NCBI RefSeq assembly: GCF_003711515.1
Contig: NW_021167087.1
Span: 1,546,799-1,610,798 of the forward strand
Reading direction: 5' to 3'
Origin: Sodiomyces alkalinus F11
Lineage: Eukaryota > Ascomycota > Sordariomycetes > Glomerellales > Plectosphaerellaceae
DNA length: 64,000 nt
Shown here: piece after piece, positions 22,593 to 32,554 of the stretch
How positions within the stretch are numbered: the stretch's first letter is position 1
How the letters are laid out: each line of letters opens with the position of its first letter
Made by a program: the position numbers and the translations under genes
Notes under the pieces: model-generated
The model's input: only the letters and a program-made list of their open reading frames with translations
Told to the model about the DNA's origin: nothing
The model's database searches: none

Positions 22593-24155
22593 TCATTGGG
22601 TAATTGTAGCCGTCGTCCGGCACAGAGGACAGATCCAGCTGCTACGTTCCGACAGGCCTACCCACAGCCGGAACAGACACCTCGCTCCGAACACATGGCC
22701 GCAGGAAAGCACTCTCACCGGTATCTCGCCCCCATCATATCGATCATCCGGCTCATAGAATTCCCAGAGAGCGGGATGGCCTTGACGACCTTCAGGTGCA
22801 GCAGGGCTTTGGACATGTGCTGTGTGGACATGTGCTGTGGGACCTGAACTGGTATCCGAATCCGTTCTCGGCCGTCCCGGGTTTGCCTGGGCCTGTGACT
22901 GATCCGGCGCTCCGTCGAAATAATCGCCGTAGCACACCGGGCAAGCCGCGCCCGTCCCACGGGTGCCGTTCGCGATGCAGTCTTCCAGCTGCTGGCCCGT
23001 GAGCGGCACCGTACAGTAGTTGAAGATGGCCTCGTACCACTGATACGTGGCTTCCCTCGAATCCCACGCCTCCTTCCGCTCGCCAAGCCAGTTCTGGGTG
23101 ACGAGCCGGAGCCATTGCATCTGGTACATGAGCCGGCCGGCACGGAACCGCTGGGTCACCTTCGTCGCCAGTGCTTCGAGCTCCGGTACATCGCTGGGGC
23201 CCCGATGCGCGCGAGCGGGCAAGACTGTGAGCATACGCTCGAACGCGAGCCTCAGCCGCTCATCCGAGATACCGACGTCCTCCATCATCAGGTTCCCCAT
23301 CAGCGTCAGAGCCGTGAGGCGGGCGTTCACAACATGCCACTGGATCCAACGAGCCATGTCCCCTGGCGGCGGCCTCTCGGCCGCGTGGGACCGTTCCAGT
23401 GCGTGTTTCCACAGCTCTTGCATGGCGGCCAGGCGGGCGGCATGCTGCTCGGCCGATATAGGACGATGCCGGCCGCGGCCCTGGCGGAAAAAGCGAAAGT
23501 TGTCTCGGCGGCACTCAAACTCGTCGCTTTCTCTCGCCAGGGAACTGATGAGCGGAGATACTATTTCGGATCTGCGTGGATCGCCGTTGCGGCGCAGCTC
23601 CTCATCCATCGCCGCTATCGCCTGCATGATCCGATCCGTAACCTCCAGCGCCGCCCGGCTGCGGACCCCCGAGGCAGGATTGTAGAGGAACTGCTTGGTT
23701 TCCGATCGGTTCGCGTCGCAAAAGCAATCATCTACACGATGCGCTTGCTCCTTGCATGCCTGCTCCTGTAATAGTGATTCGCGGAGTCGGTATAGTGCTT
23801 CCTTCTTGAAGCCCGGGAAGTCTTCCGTGTTCAGGACGATAAGAGATTGAAGAACCAGGTTCATGAAGCTAGCCCAGTCCTTCAGGTAGTTCTTCACCCA
23901 TTCGTTGTCGAGTGCGACTTGGTTGTCTCTCGGCGTCCAGTTGATTCGAAATGCGTGGATTTCGGCCGCCGGCACGGAGGACAACCGCCCCGAGCATGCG
24001 GGGCACGCGGAGTTGTAGTAAATCTCGCACCGCTCCCAGAGATGGGCCGGACACGGCTGCAGTGCTGAACAGAGGACGTTGACCTTATCGGTGTGTACGT
24101 TTACGGGTCCCGCCCGCGAGGGACACTGGAAGATTCGTATTTCCCGGAGACACAT
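22593..24155 (-). CDS. RING-finger protein with a split zinc site
   Basis: One exon of 520 aa. The N-terminus has several Cys pairs (CPAHLWERCEIYY, ACPAC near residue 55), a possible second zinc motif. The middle is helical and shows no known domain. The C-terminus is RING-like: CPVCYGDYFDG, then a spacer of about 65 residues rich in Gln, Pro and Ser, then VLSCGHVFGARCLFRLW and ICPLC at the end. The order C-x2-C ... C-x-H-x4-C ... C-x2-C fits a C3HC4 RING with an unusually long first loop. RING proteins are usually E3 ubiquitin ligases, so that role is inferred. The gene diverges from MAD2 across about 1 kb. The exact biological role is unknown. The start gives MCLREIRIFQC, the first ATG of the frame. 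Confidence 0.8.
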   Translation of the reverse strand: MCLREIRIFQCPSRAGPVNVHTDKVNVLCSALQPCPAHLWERCEIYYNSACPACSGRLSSVPAAEIHAFRINWTPRDNQVALDNEWVKNYLKDWASFMNLVLQSLIVLNTEDFPGFKKEALYRLRESLLQEQACKEQAHRVDDCFCDANRSETKQFLYNPASGVRSRAALEVTDRIMQAIAAMDEELRRNGDPRRSEIVSPLISSLARESDEFECRRDNFRFFRQGRGRHRPISAEQHAARLAAMQELWKHALERSHAAERPPPGDMARWIQWHVVNARLTALTLMGNLMMEDVGISDERLRLAFERMLTVLPARAHRGPSDVPELEALATKVTQRFRAGRLMYQMQWLRLVTQNWLGERKEAWDSREATYQWYEAIFNYCTVPLTGQQLEDCIANGTRGTGAACPVCYGDYFDGAPDQSQAQANPGRPRTDSDTSSGPTAHVHTAHVQSPAAPEGRQGHPALWEFYEPDDRYDGGEIPVRVLSCGHVFGARCLFRLWVGLSERSSWICPLCRTTATITQ

Positions 24156-25145
24156 GTTGGTGCACCGCCGCGAACGCTATTCGGGTTTCAAAGTTGTTAC
24201 TCGATCACTGTATGTCGTTACAGGCACAAAAAAGAGACTGCTATAATTTTTCGCACGTTTGGTCAAACATGAGATTCGAGCGCGTCGGATGGTATATGGC
24301 GCTATTTACACAATCCGGTCTTTATCGTCCTGGATGGCTCAAGACCTTGAACAAAAGACATGCATGCGAAGGCCAGGGCACGTTCCAACGAGACTCGACA
24401 TTGACTCCCTTGCGATACTGAGGGGCTTCTTAATCGACCGGTCCGAATATAGTGACAATGGAGAGACAAAAGATGCTTCTTTGTTGACCGTCCAGTGCCA
24501 AGTCCTCGACTCGACCAAATGGACCGGAAACGGCCTTAACGGTGGCTGTGATAAAGAGTAGCCATATTCTTTGCGCTTTGAATAGCAATGCGGCGGCTTT
24601 TGTCCCCTTTGTCTGCTTTGCATCCTGGAGGGGGGGGTCGGAAGAGGCTTTGATGTTGCGACATTGCTGCTGCAGCCTTCACTCTGATTGAAAGAATCAG
24701 CGCCCATCCCGAAATTAATTCTCTCCTTCTGTTCCGATTTCAAAGGAAGTGTCGAGGGGAGCTTGGGGAACGACCCCGGCACGAGTTTATTTTGGGAGGA
24801 GGAAAGAAAAAGGGGCGATGATAATAACGTTGTACGTACCTTACCTTATTGTACCTAGGTATGGTGGCGTTGCAGATAATTAGGTCGTGGCTTGTATCTG
24901 GCTGTATGTACCTCCTCATGTGGCTTGTGCGTGCTTATCACATCACAACAACCACCGTCCACCCCGCAATCAGTTCTCCCCACTTCCACATCTCAAAGTA
25001 AATAGGTACAACGTACAAAACGTACCTTAACTTATTAACGGATACACCCTCGAAGCAACAGAACAGACAACCCACCAGCGCCTGACATCCCAATTTCCTC
25101 GCACTCTATCTGCGCACCCGCTCTGTAGCCGACCCGATAGACAAC
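24156..25145. other. Divergent promoter region between RING gene and MAD2
   Basis: No gene was seen. It has a dense GGTA/TACC motif stretch at 24830-24865 and around 25000-25035, shortly upstream of the MAD2 start. Confidence 0.55.
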
Positions 25146-26387
25146 ATGGCCCCGAAAGAAGGAGGCAAGGAAAAGGATAGCTCCAAGGTGCACAAGCTTG
25201 CACTCAGGGGTAGTGCCAAGCTCGTCGCCGAGTTTGTACGTCGAGACTCAACAAACAAAACAAGAGACACATCCCAAGCATCCCGCGAACACAGACGCGA
25301 CTGACTGTGATTCTTACATTTTTGTTTTTACCCGTTTGACAGTTCCAATACTCCATCCATACTATTCTGTGCGATGCTTCAGAGCTCCCTTGAAACGACG
25401 TCTATCGGGGCTAACTCGGTGGTAGGTTCCAGCGAGGTGTCTACCCAGCTGAAGACTTCACCGCGTATGTTCCCCTGCCCAGCTCCCAGTCTTGCCTCTA
25501 TTATATATTCCGACAAGCTAGCTGACCGCCCTTTTTCCTCCGGAAGTGTCAAAAAATATGGCCTCAACATGCTTGGTTAGTTCCGCCGCGGCTCCCGCCT
25601 CCCAGACCGCCCAGATCCAGTGCAACAGCTTGCAAAGACTGGCGGCACCGCACCACCAATCCCCGTGCATGATCATGCCTGCACCCGAACATGAAGCTGA
25701 CAAAGAACCGGCTCCCGCGCAGTCTCCGCCGATGACCAGGTCAAGGCCTACATCAAAAAGATCATGAGCCAACTGGACAAGTGGATGAAATACGGGAAAA
25801 TCTCCAGGCTAGTCATCGTCATCACCGACAAGGACACTGGAGAGAACGTGGAGAGATGGCAGTTTGACGTCCGTACAAATCTGTCGCACTATTCCCGGGG
25901 GACTTCATAGAACGACTAACATAAATACGGACAGGTCCAAGTCCTAGGGAATCTCAAGCCTTCAAGATCGAAGAGCACCACCAGGGACGCAGACCAGGAG
26001 AATGCTGGTCCTGGGTATGTTTTCTTGCCCCTCTCTCCCCAGCTCTCCACCTCCCCGGAGGAGGCGGTGCATTGACTTTGACGGACCGCATGATTCTGCA
26101 GAGCCACTTCCGCCACCCCTGAACCTGAGAAGACCGAGAAGGAAATCCAGGACGAAATCGCCGCGCTCTTCCGCCAAATCACCGCATCCGTTACCTTCCT
26201 CCCCCAGCTGGCCGGCGATTGCACCTTCAACGTACTAGTCTACGCCGACGCGGACAGCGACGTGCCCGTAGAATGGGGTGACAGCGATGCAAAGGAGATC
26301 GCCAATGGCGAGAGGGTCCAGCTGCGCGGATTCAGCACGAGCAATCACCGCGTCGACACGCTAGTGAGCTACCGGTTGGCGGATTGA
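25146..26387 (+). CDS. mad2: Spindle assembly checkpoint protein MAD2 (HORMA domain)
   Basis: Seven exons are proposed: 25146-25235, 25343-25368, 25426-25464, 25547-25575, 25723-25868, 25935-26014 and 26102-26387. They sum to 696 nt (231 aa). Translation gives the hallmark MAD2 sequence LALRGSAKLVAEF, FQYSIHTILFQRGVYPAEDF, VKKYGLNML, VKAYIKKIMSQLDKWM and a C-terminal safety-belt region ending RGFSTSNHRVDTLVSYRLAD. At unattached kinetochores MAD2 binds MAD1 and CDC20 and blocks the APC/C. Donors of introns 2 (GTGCGA) and 5 (GTCCGT) are not canonical, but the joined protein matches the family exactly there. A loop between exons 6 and 7, rich in Ser/Thr/Asp/Glu, is longer than in animal MAD2. 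The gene is convergent with UBP14, 475 bp away. Confidence 0.93.
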
Positions 26388-26862
26388 AGGAGCGGGGTGC
26401 GGAATATGCGCGTGGGATTTGTACACGATCCCCCATTTACGACTCAGGACAGGATTCGATTTGTCCTACCTTACACTTGGCTGGGGTACATTCTACACTA
26501 CAGAAGAGCACCCCCACCATTTCACATGCGACACCGACTGACTGGCCCGGGTATTTAAAGAAGGGGGTTTCATGGCGTAAGGCGTTGGTGGGTGGCAGGG
26601 GCTCTGTACCATATACCTCCCGGCAGATTAGGGACAATGGACGGTCGGAGGGTCGGACACACGAGACAAAAACGGCCCTCGACACTCGACAACAAACTTG
26701 TCGAGTTGGTAGCAACCCATCCGCATCTATTCATCTTATCATAAGACATCTGAGGCCGGACCTTCATCCCCTCCAACCATATCACGTTCACTTGGCCTGC
26801 CACTTTTCCCTCGTCGTCCGCCATCCCTTGCCTCATGTTCATGCGACTGGTAACCGATATCT
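26388..26862. other. Convergent intergenic region MAD2/UBP14
   Basis: These 475 bp hold no gene and presumably contain both 3' ends. An open frame of 160 codons starting at 26384 has no motif and is not called. Confidence 0.55.
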
Positions 26863-29425
26863 CTAATCGTCCGCCCGACCCTCAAGCGTCCAGGCGCCCA
26901 TTGACAACCACTCAAGCTTAAACCGCTTGAAGAAATAGACATACGCAAATTTGCGCATCTCTTCGACGTCGCCGGCCAGAACCACCTTTTCGTCGTTGAA
27001 CAAGACCCATGATGTTGCGTCACCCTCTTGGTTTGGCAAAGCCTTACGAATGAAGGCGACGTAGTGTCTAGATTGGAATGTCAGTGCGACTTGGTCTACT
27101 GGAAGGGACGGGGAGAGGCGTTTTCGAGTCGAAAACGTACCCGGCATGGATGCTAGTGCCCTTATGGCAGACAATCGACTGTAACTGGAATCGGGCAGGC
27201 AAGGAAGCACTGCCAGCCGCTTCCTTCGGCTGGGATGAGCTTTCCGCACCCGGTCCGGCGTCTTCGTCTCCAAAAATGCCCTGGTCGTCGGGATGGTTGA
27301 ACAGCCACTCGACGGCGCGCTCGACATCGCCACCGGTCTCTTTCAGGGCCTTCTTTGCCTGGGGCGCACCAAAGCCCATGGCACCAAGCATCTCGATCTT
27401 CTCTGGGTCGGCGGCCGCGGCGGCACTCGAGCCAGCGCCTCCCGAACCCGTGAGGTCGAGAGGGGCGTCAATGTCGGGATCCTCCATGTGGCCGAATAGC
27501 CATTCCATGGCAGCGTTGGCATCCGAGTTCCCCGTGGCGTGCAAGGCCTTCTCGCATCGGTTACGAGGGAACCCCATGGCCTCGAGAGTCGCCAGCGCTT
27601 CTTGGTTAGGCACGAAGGCGGGGGCGCTGCCCTCCTGTTCATCCGGCAGCGCTTCTTCGGTAGGTCGGATGCCGGCAGAAAGATACGCGTCCAATTCGAA
27701 CGGCTCGTCCGGCACAATAACTGGAACGTCGATTTTGACGGGCACCCAGTTGATCACTGCCATCTTCCTCGCATTGACGGCCAAGACTTCAGGGAATGTC
27801 TTGAATAACGAGCGTTTGGTGTAGCCGTCTTTACTTCCACATGCTGAGCAAGTTAGTTCCACCACCTCTTCGGCGGTGAAGTTGTCAAGACACTCCTTCA
27901 GCGTAACGGGCTTGTATTGGTCGCCGCTGTTCTCCGGACCTTCCGTTGCTGGCAATTTTTCCAGCGGCACGTCTATGAAGATGTTGTCCTGCTCGTTCGA
28001 TGTGTATCGCACCTTCCTGCACGCAAGGCACTGTAGGCGCTGCTCCAGGACAAACCGAAAAGGGTGGGTGGGATCCTGGAGGCCGGAAGGATGATTGGAT
28101 CGCGAGATGAGTTTGAACAAGTGCTGAAGCAGTTCAAAGGCATCCTGCTGACGCATGGTGGAGAACTCAACATGCCCGCGGCCGATGAGGTGCTTTAGCA
28201 TTGCGGGAGCCAGGCCTTTCTGATGCGGGATTTCGGGGGAGTGTTCAGATGCTATCACATCCGAGTCTGGCTTGGAGTAACGGCCGGAGAGCAAGCCGTC
28301 GGCCATCTTGCGAAGCTGCGTCTCCAGGTCTGCTGCCGGCTCATCGACTACGGGCAGGTCGAGCTTGGGCCGAAAATACCGATCCCGGAAAGACGGCAGG
28401 TCGAAAAGGCACTGAATGATGCTAGCTAAATAGCAGCTATTGCCAAGATTCTTCAACCCAGTCAGGCTCGGGCCGAACAGTGGCTTCAGTTCTTTTCCAT
28501 CTTCGGTAGTCATACTGAACTCCCATCTGAGATTCTGCTCGATCTGCATCTCCGTCAAACTCTTCTCCGTCTTCTGCTGCTCGGCGAGAATGATGCCCCA
28601 ATGTGCCAGGTGCTTGCCCAGATCTTCGTCAACTCTTTCCTCGTCACACTTGTAGCAGTAGACGTCCGCTGTCCCCTCTGGTGTGATTGAGCCCAGCTTC
28701 ACGGCGACGCCGTGACCACTCTCGGTGGAATGACCCAGAGCGTGCGAGTTGCCGTCCAGGCCGCCCATCTGCTTCCTGCCACAGCCGAAATTTCCGCATT
28801 CAAGGCAGAGCCAGAGGTTTTCTTTCAGGTCACAACTATAGCAGTGAGTATCGCCGCCCTTTGAAACGTTCCGTGACTCGGCCTGCTGCAGAGTCAAGAT
28901 ATGCTCGCAGCTAGTGAGCTCCTGCTCCCAGGCCTTGACTTCTTCTTTTCGCGAGAATGTATTCGCCTTCAGGATGCCGTCGATGACAGGGACGAGTTTT
29001 GCATTCGTCCCGTCAAGCTCGCTGTCACAGTCGAGACACTTGACGGACGTACGAATATGATATCTATCCTGCTCCGTTTCGGCAGCGATGGCGAGCTTGG
29101 ACATCTTCGGAGGCGGTTCATCGCGGACGACAACTTTACGTGATCGGCGAATATTGAGGACGAGGGGGTGGCTCCAGAGAGCTCGATGGAGGCTTGCATG
29201 GTTTCGTTCGCCCGCACAACCGCCGTTGAAGCACTGCATACAGACGTCTAGTCCGGAAGGATCATCGATCGAGTCGAAACATTGCGTACAATCCTCGCGA
29301 TAGACCGACTGGGTTGGCGTCGGCACGCGCAAAGCTGTTTATATATCAGCTTCAACTTCCATGGCAATAACAGGTATCCAAGCGGGGAAGGAAATACTCA
29401 GAGACTCGAGGTGCGGGCATGCCAT
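26863..29425 (-). CDS. ubp14: Ubiquitin C-terminal hydrolase, isopeptidase T type
   Basis: Three exons are proposed: 29425-29398, 29334-27141 and 27067-26863, totalling 2427 nt (808 aa). The tiny first exon supplies MACPHLESL, the family's conserved N-terminus. Cys/His-rich ZnF-UBP regions lie at about residues 25-90 and 170-250. The catalytic Cys box GLKNLGNSCYLASI puts Cys near 310, and the His box HYVAFIRK spans the last splice site. Two UBA domains (MGFPRNRCEKAL and MGFGAPQAKKAL, about residues 615 and 675) lie between the two catalytic boxes, exactly as in yeast Ubp14 and human USP5. The enzyme disassembles unanchored ubiquitin chains and so keeps the proteasome free of inhibition. It diverges from ISU1 over 740 bp. 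Assignment is firm. Confidence 0.95.
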
Positions 29426-30165
29426 CATCCAAAAAGTTACTGCGACACGGAAGTATCAGGCTATGCAGTTGTGAAGTTCTCGTGAGAAGACCGCAATCAC
29501 GATAGTTCTAGGTAAGGCAAGGTATCGATCGTATCCGTTGGTACGCTGAAGGCAACGGCGGGGCACGCACTAAGGTAAGATTGCCAGGTACCTACCTAAG
29601 GTACCTGCCTTATTGTGCCTCTACGAAGTAAGGTAGGTACCAAAATACTTACCTAATAGCTTAGAGCCGGTGACGTTTGCCCCGCATGTCAGTACGTAAT
29701 CGACTGAGATATCTGATTCTTTGCGTTCAAAGCTCGTTACGATGATAGGCCCGTTTCCCACCTATTCTATAGCGGTTGCCACCCGGGGAATCTGATGCTC
29801 CGATTATCTTATCAATCCATCCGAATTAAGGTGGTCATGTGACTGTTTATGCCGAAGACCGACCATACTTTGACAATCGCTAGCCGCAATGGACGATGAC
29901 GATTGGTTGAAGGACCCGCTTCTATCACCGAGATCGCCGCTCGTCTCCGTCAGTGAGATATCACACCCCCATCTTTTTATTCTCTTCGCCTCCCTCGACT
30001 ACTACCCTGTCTACGTAGCTTCCCATCATCATATCTCACCAACCTACATCCACCAACCCTCTATCAACGTCTCCGTCTCTACACTCACGAGTTCGACGAC
30101 AAGCTTTATCTGTACCGACCTACGAACAACTGCCAAACCCAGAACTACTGAACCGAATATCTGCG
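29426..30165. promoter_or_regulatory. Bidirectional promoter UBP14/ISU1
   Basis: This divergent 740-bp region carries an exact 11-nt inverted repeat, GGTACCTACCT at 29587-29597 and AGGTAGGTACC at 29631-29641, with a TACGAAGTA motif directly before the right arm. An upstream ORF (29889-30176) lies at the ISU1 side. Promoter function is inferred from position only. Confidence 0.5.
29587..29641. repeat. Inverted repeat, 11-nt arms
   Basis: The arms are exact reverse complements with 33 nt between them. It is a member of the GGTACC/TACCTT palindrome family, placed about 160 bp upstream of the UBP14 start. Confidence 0.8.
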
Positions 30166-30176
30166 ATGCTTTCTAG
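29889..30176 (+). other. Upstream ORF overlapping the ISU1 start codon
   Basis: A 95-codon frame begins with ATG at 29889 and ends 11 nt inside the ISU1 coding region, in another frame. If it lies in the ISU1 transcript, its translation would compete with that of ISU1. The peptide (MDDDDWLKDPLLSPRS at its start) shows no family. It may be chance. Confidence 0.35.
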
Positions 30177-30885
30177 AACTATCCGCGCTGCTTCGCGCAC
30201 CGTCCTCTCTACACCTTTGCGGCCATCGCCCGTTGCTACTCGGCAGCTCCTACCGGCGGTTTCCGTGAGCGCGACTAGATCATATCACGAGAAAGTGCTT
30301 GACCATTACTCAAGACGTGAGTCGATATCAGACATCGCCGGACTGCAGAAGTGGCTAACAATAAAACAGCGCGCAATGTTGGCACCTTGAAGGGCGATGA
30401 TGTTGGGTCTGGGCTTGTTGGTGCACCTGCTTGCGGTGATGTGATGAAGTATGATTGAACCCCTGGCGTCCAAAGCCCTTTGCCTTCGTCTCGCCACAGA
30501 AGCTCGAACTCTTCCTTCTACTCTATCAGATGCTAACCTATGGTTAAGAATCAACATCCGCGTCGACCCCAAGACCAACACCATCTCCGACGTGAAGTTC
30601 AAGACATTTGGCTGCGGAAGCGCCATTGCGTCCAGCAGTTATCTGACGGAGCTCGTCAAGGGCATGACCCTCGAGGAGGCCAGCCGAGTGAAGAACACCC
30701 ATATCGCGCAGGAGCTCAAGCTCCCGCCTGTCAAACTCCACTGCAGTATGCTTGCGGAAGACGGCATCAAGGCTGCCATCGCCGACTACTACACCAAGAA
30801 TCCGAAAGCGCAGCCTACCGACCTGTCGGGTACCGCCAAAACCTCACCTGTCGCCAAGTCTAATTCGAGTGCCGCCACAGCTTGA
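30166..30885 (+). CDS. isu1: Mitochondrial iron-sulfur cluster scaffold Isu1/IscU
   Basis: Three exons, 30166-30316, 30370-30448 and 30549-30885, sum to 567 nt (188 aa). The first about 40 residues (MLSRTIRAASRTVL...) are basic, Ser/Thr-rich and lack acids, as expected for a mitochondrial presequence. The mature part starts SYHEKVLDHYSRPRNVGT. The three cluster-binding cysteines are in APACGDVMK, FGCGSAIASS and KLHCSMLAEDG. The LPPVKLHC segment is the recognition site for the dedicated Hsp70. The protein receives sulfur from the cysteine desulfurase complex and iron, builds a [2Fe-2S] cluster and passes it on. An Ala/Ser/Thr-rich C-terminal tail is lineage-specific. It diverges from UBP14 and is convergent with the next gene. 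Confidence 0.95.
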
Positions 30886-31529
30886 GAGAGGCGGGCGAGT
30901 GTAAAATGACTGGTGTGGCTTGGGGTGTTCATGATTTCCAAGTCGTGTCTCTGAAGGGATGATTTTCAGACCGACAGAAAACGGAGTTTGGGAAGATTGA
31001 GGCTTCAAAATTTTGGAAGCGCGTGAGATCATAGGCGCGATCTTTGTTCTTTCTCGTCTTGTTGGAGTCAACTGTGCGGGTGCGTAACAGGGGATTCAGC
31101 CGGCTACACAAGATTGAGGGTCAAGCCCACGAGCAGTTTCACGTTGAGTTTGTACGAATACACACTTGGTCATACAGACTGGGTCGCATGGCCATTGCGT
31201 ACATAAGTATCGGATATATCTCACAGCGTCGTCAATTTGTATGTTTAATGTACGACCAGACGTAACCAGATAAGTCCCGCCGCCAAATTGTTACATAAAG
31301 CCTCCCATTAAAGTCCGTTTGTCCATATGAGTTGCTCGTCCACGAGAAGGGGGGCTCATTTGGAATCCGGGCTATTTTGCATCTACTGGTTGCCGCCATG
31401 ATGATGACGATGTTAAATGAACAGCTAAGCTCCTGAGAAGCAATGCGCTTATATTATAAGAAGCTAAGTTCTTCCATAGCCACGACAGGAACAACAACAA
31501 GAAAAGAAAAACCCAACGGCCAAATCCGG
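30886..31529. other. Convergent intergenic region, no gene
   Basis: These 640 bp hold only short frames and presumably the 3' ends of ISU1 and the membrane protein gene. Confidence 0.55.
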
Positions 31530-32554
31530 TTATCCAGTATGAGCTGGGGGCGGCGGTGGAATAATCGGTCCTGATGGATGTGACTCTGCCATCGCACTGC
31601 TCCGGGATATCCCAGAGGCCTCGCCATCATCGGAATCCGAAGAGTCGTCCGAACCAACCTCGGCCTCCGCAAAGTGCATGAATATAGCCCGAGTTACAAA
31701 CCCGATAGATATGAACAAAGGGATAGTCTGCGCGGCATTGGTCAAATCGTTGGCTGAGGAGATGTCATTCCATACGACGGTGAGCTCAACTGCGGCTGTG
31801 AGAACAGTGACAGTGACTAGATTGCTGAAGATCCGAAGGTTCCGAACATGGGATTGACTGCGAATGCAAAGCAGAGGACGGTCAGTCGGATAACCGCCCA
31901 AGAAATTTCCCAGTCCATCGGTGAGTGAGTCCTTACGTACCGGATATGGCGGCGGCGGTGGCGGCGGGACCTAACAGCCCAGATCTTGACCCTGCAGCCG
32001 GCCTTGTGCAGCAGAATGCCGGCACACACCAACAGGATGACGACGTATAGAATGGCATTGAAGGCAATATAGGCCCTGTTTCCCAAAGACACGGGGCTGA
32101 AGAGAAACCCGGACTGCTGGGGGGCGCAGTCGTGATCGGGGACATAGGATGCCCAATACCAGATCCCGAGGGAAGCGAGCGCGACAAGTAGGACGAAGCT
32201 CATGGCCTTGGAGGCCGGGCTCATTCTCTCCTTCGGCCATCGCAACGGGTCCCAGTAGCGGTCGCATAGTGTCAGAGCCTTCCGAGCGTAGAATGGGATC
32301 AGTGGGATGTAGAGTCCCATCGCCAATAAGTACGTGATGTACAAGTCGACAGGCTGCAGAGCGGCGGCCGACTGGCTTACGACGAGACCCAGGAAAGTGG
32401 CTGCTGAGAGGAGGAGGCCGAGCAATCGCACATCAGAATGGTAGGAGACTTCGAGATATTCCGCAGTGATGGCACCAAACCACGGCAGGTAAAAGGCGAT
32501 GCGAATACCGAGCCCATAGAGGTCAGGTCTTCCCTGCGCCTGGCAAGTGTCCAT
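31530..32554 (-). CDS. Multi-pass membrane protein of unknown function
   Basis: Two exons, 32554-31941 and 31857-31530, sum to 942 nt (313 aa). About seven hydrophobic segments are visible. They run from GIRIAFYLPWFGAI and LLGLLLSAATFLGLVV near the start, through YLLAMGLYIPLIPFYA and FVLLVALASLGIWYW, to AFNAILYVVILLVCAGILL, then after the splice LVTVTVLTAAVELTVVW and TIPLFISIGFVTRAIF. A basic stretch (RSRRHRRRH) before the splice site is probably cytosolic. The C-terminal tail is acidic and Ser-rich (VGSDDSSDSDDGEAS) and ends in a proline run. I recognise no family; similar proteins are common as hypothetical membrane proteins in Sordariomycetes. A transporter or receptor role cannot be claimed. 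The splice was set by frame closure. Confidence 0.7.

Noticed and set aside
26384..26866. 160-codon frame between MAD2 and UBP14
   Set aside because: There is no motif and no Met-rich or conserved start, and it overlaps the MAD2 stop; probably 3' UTR.
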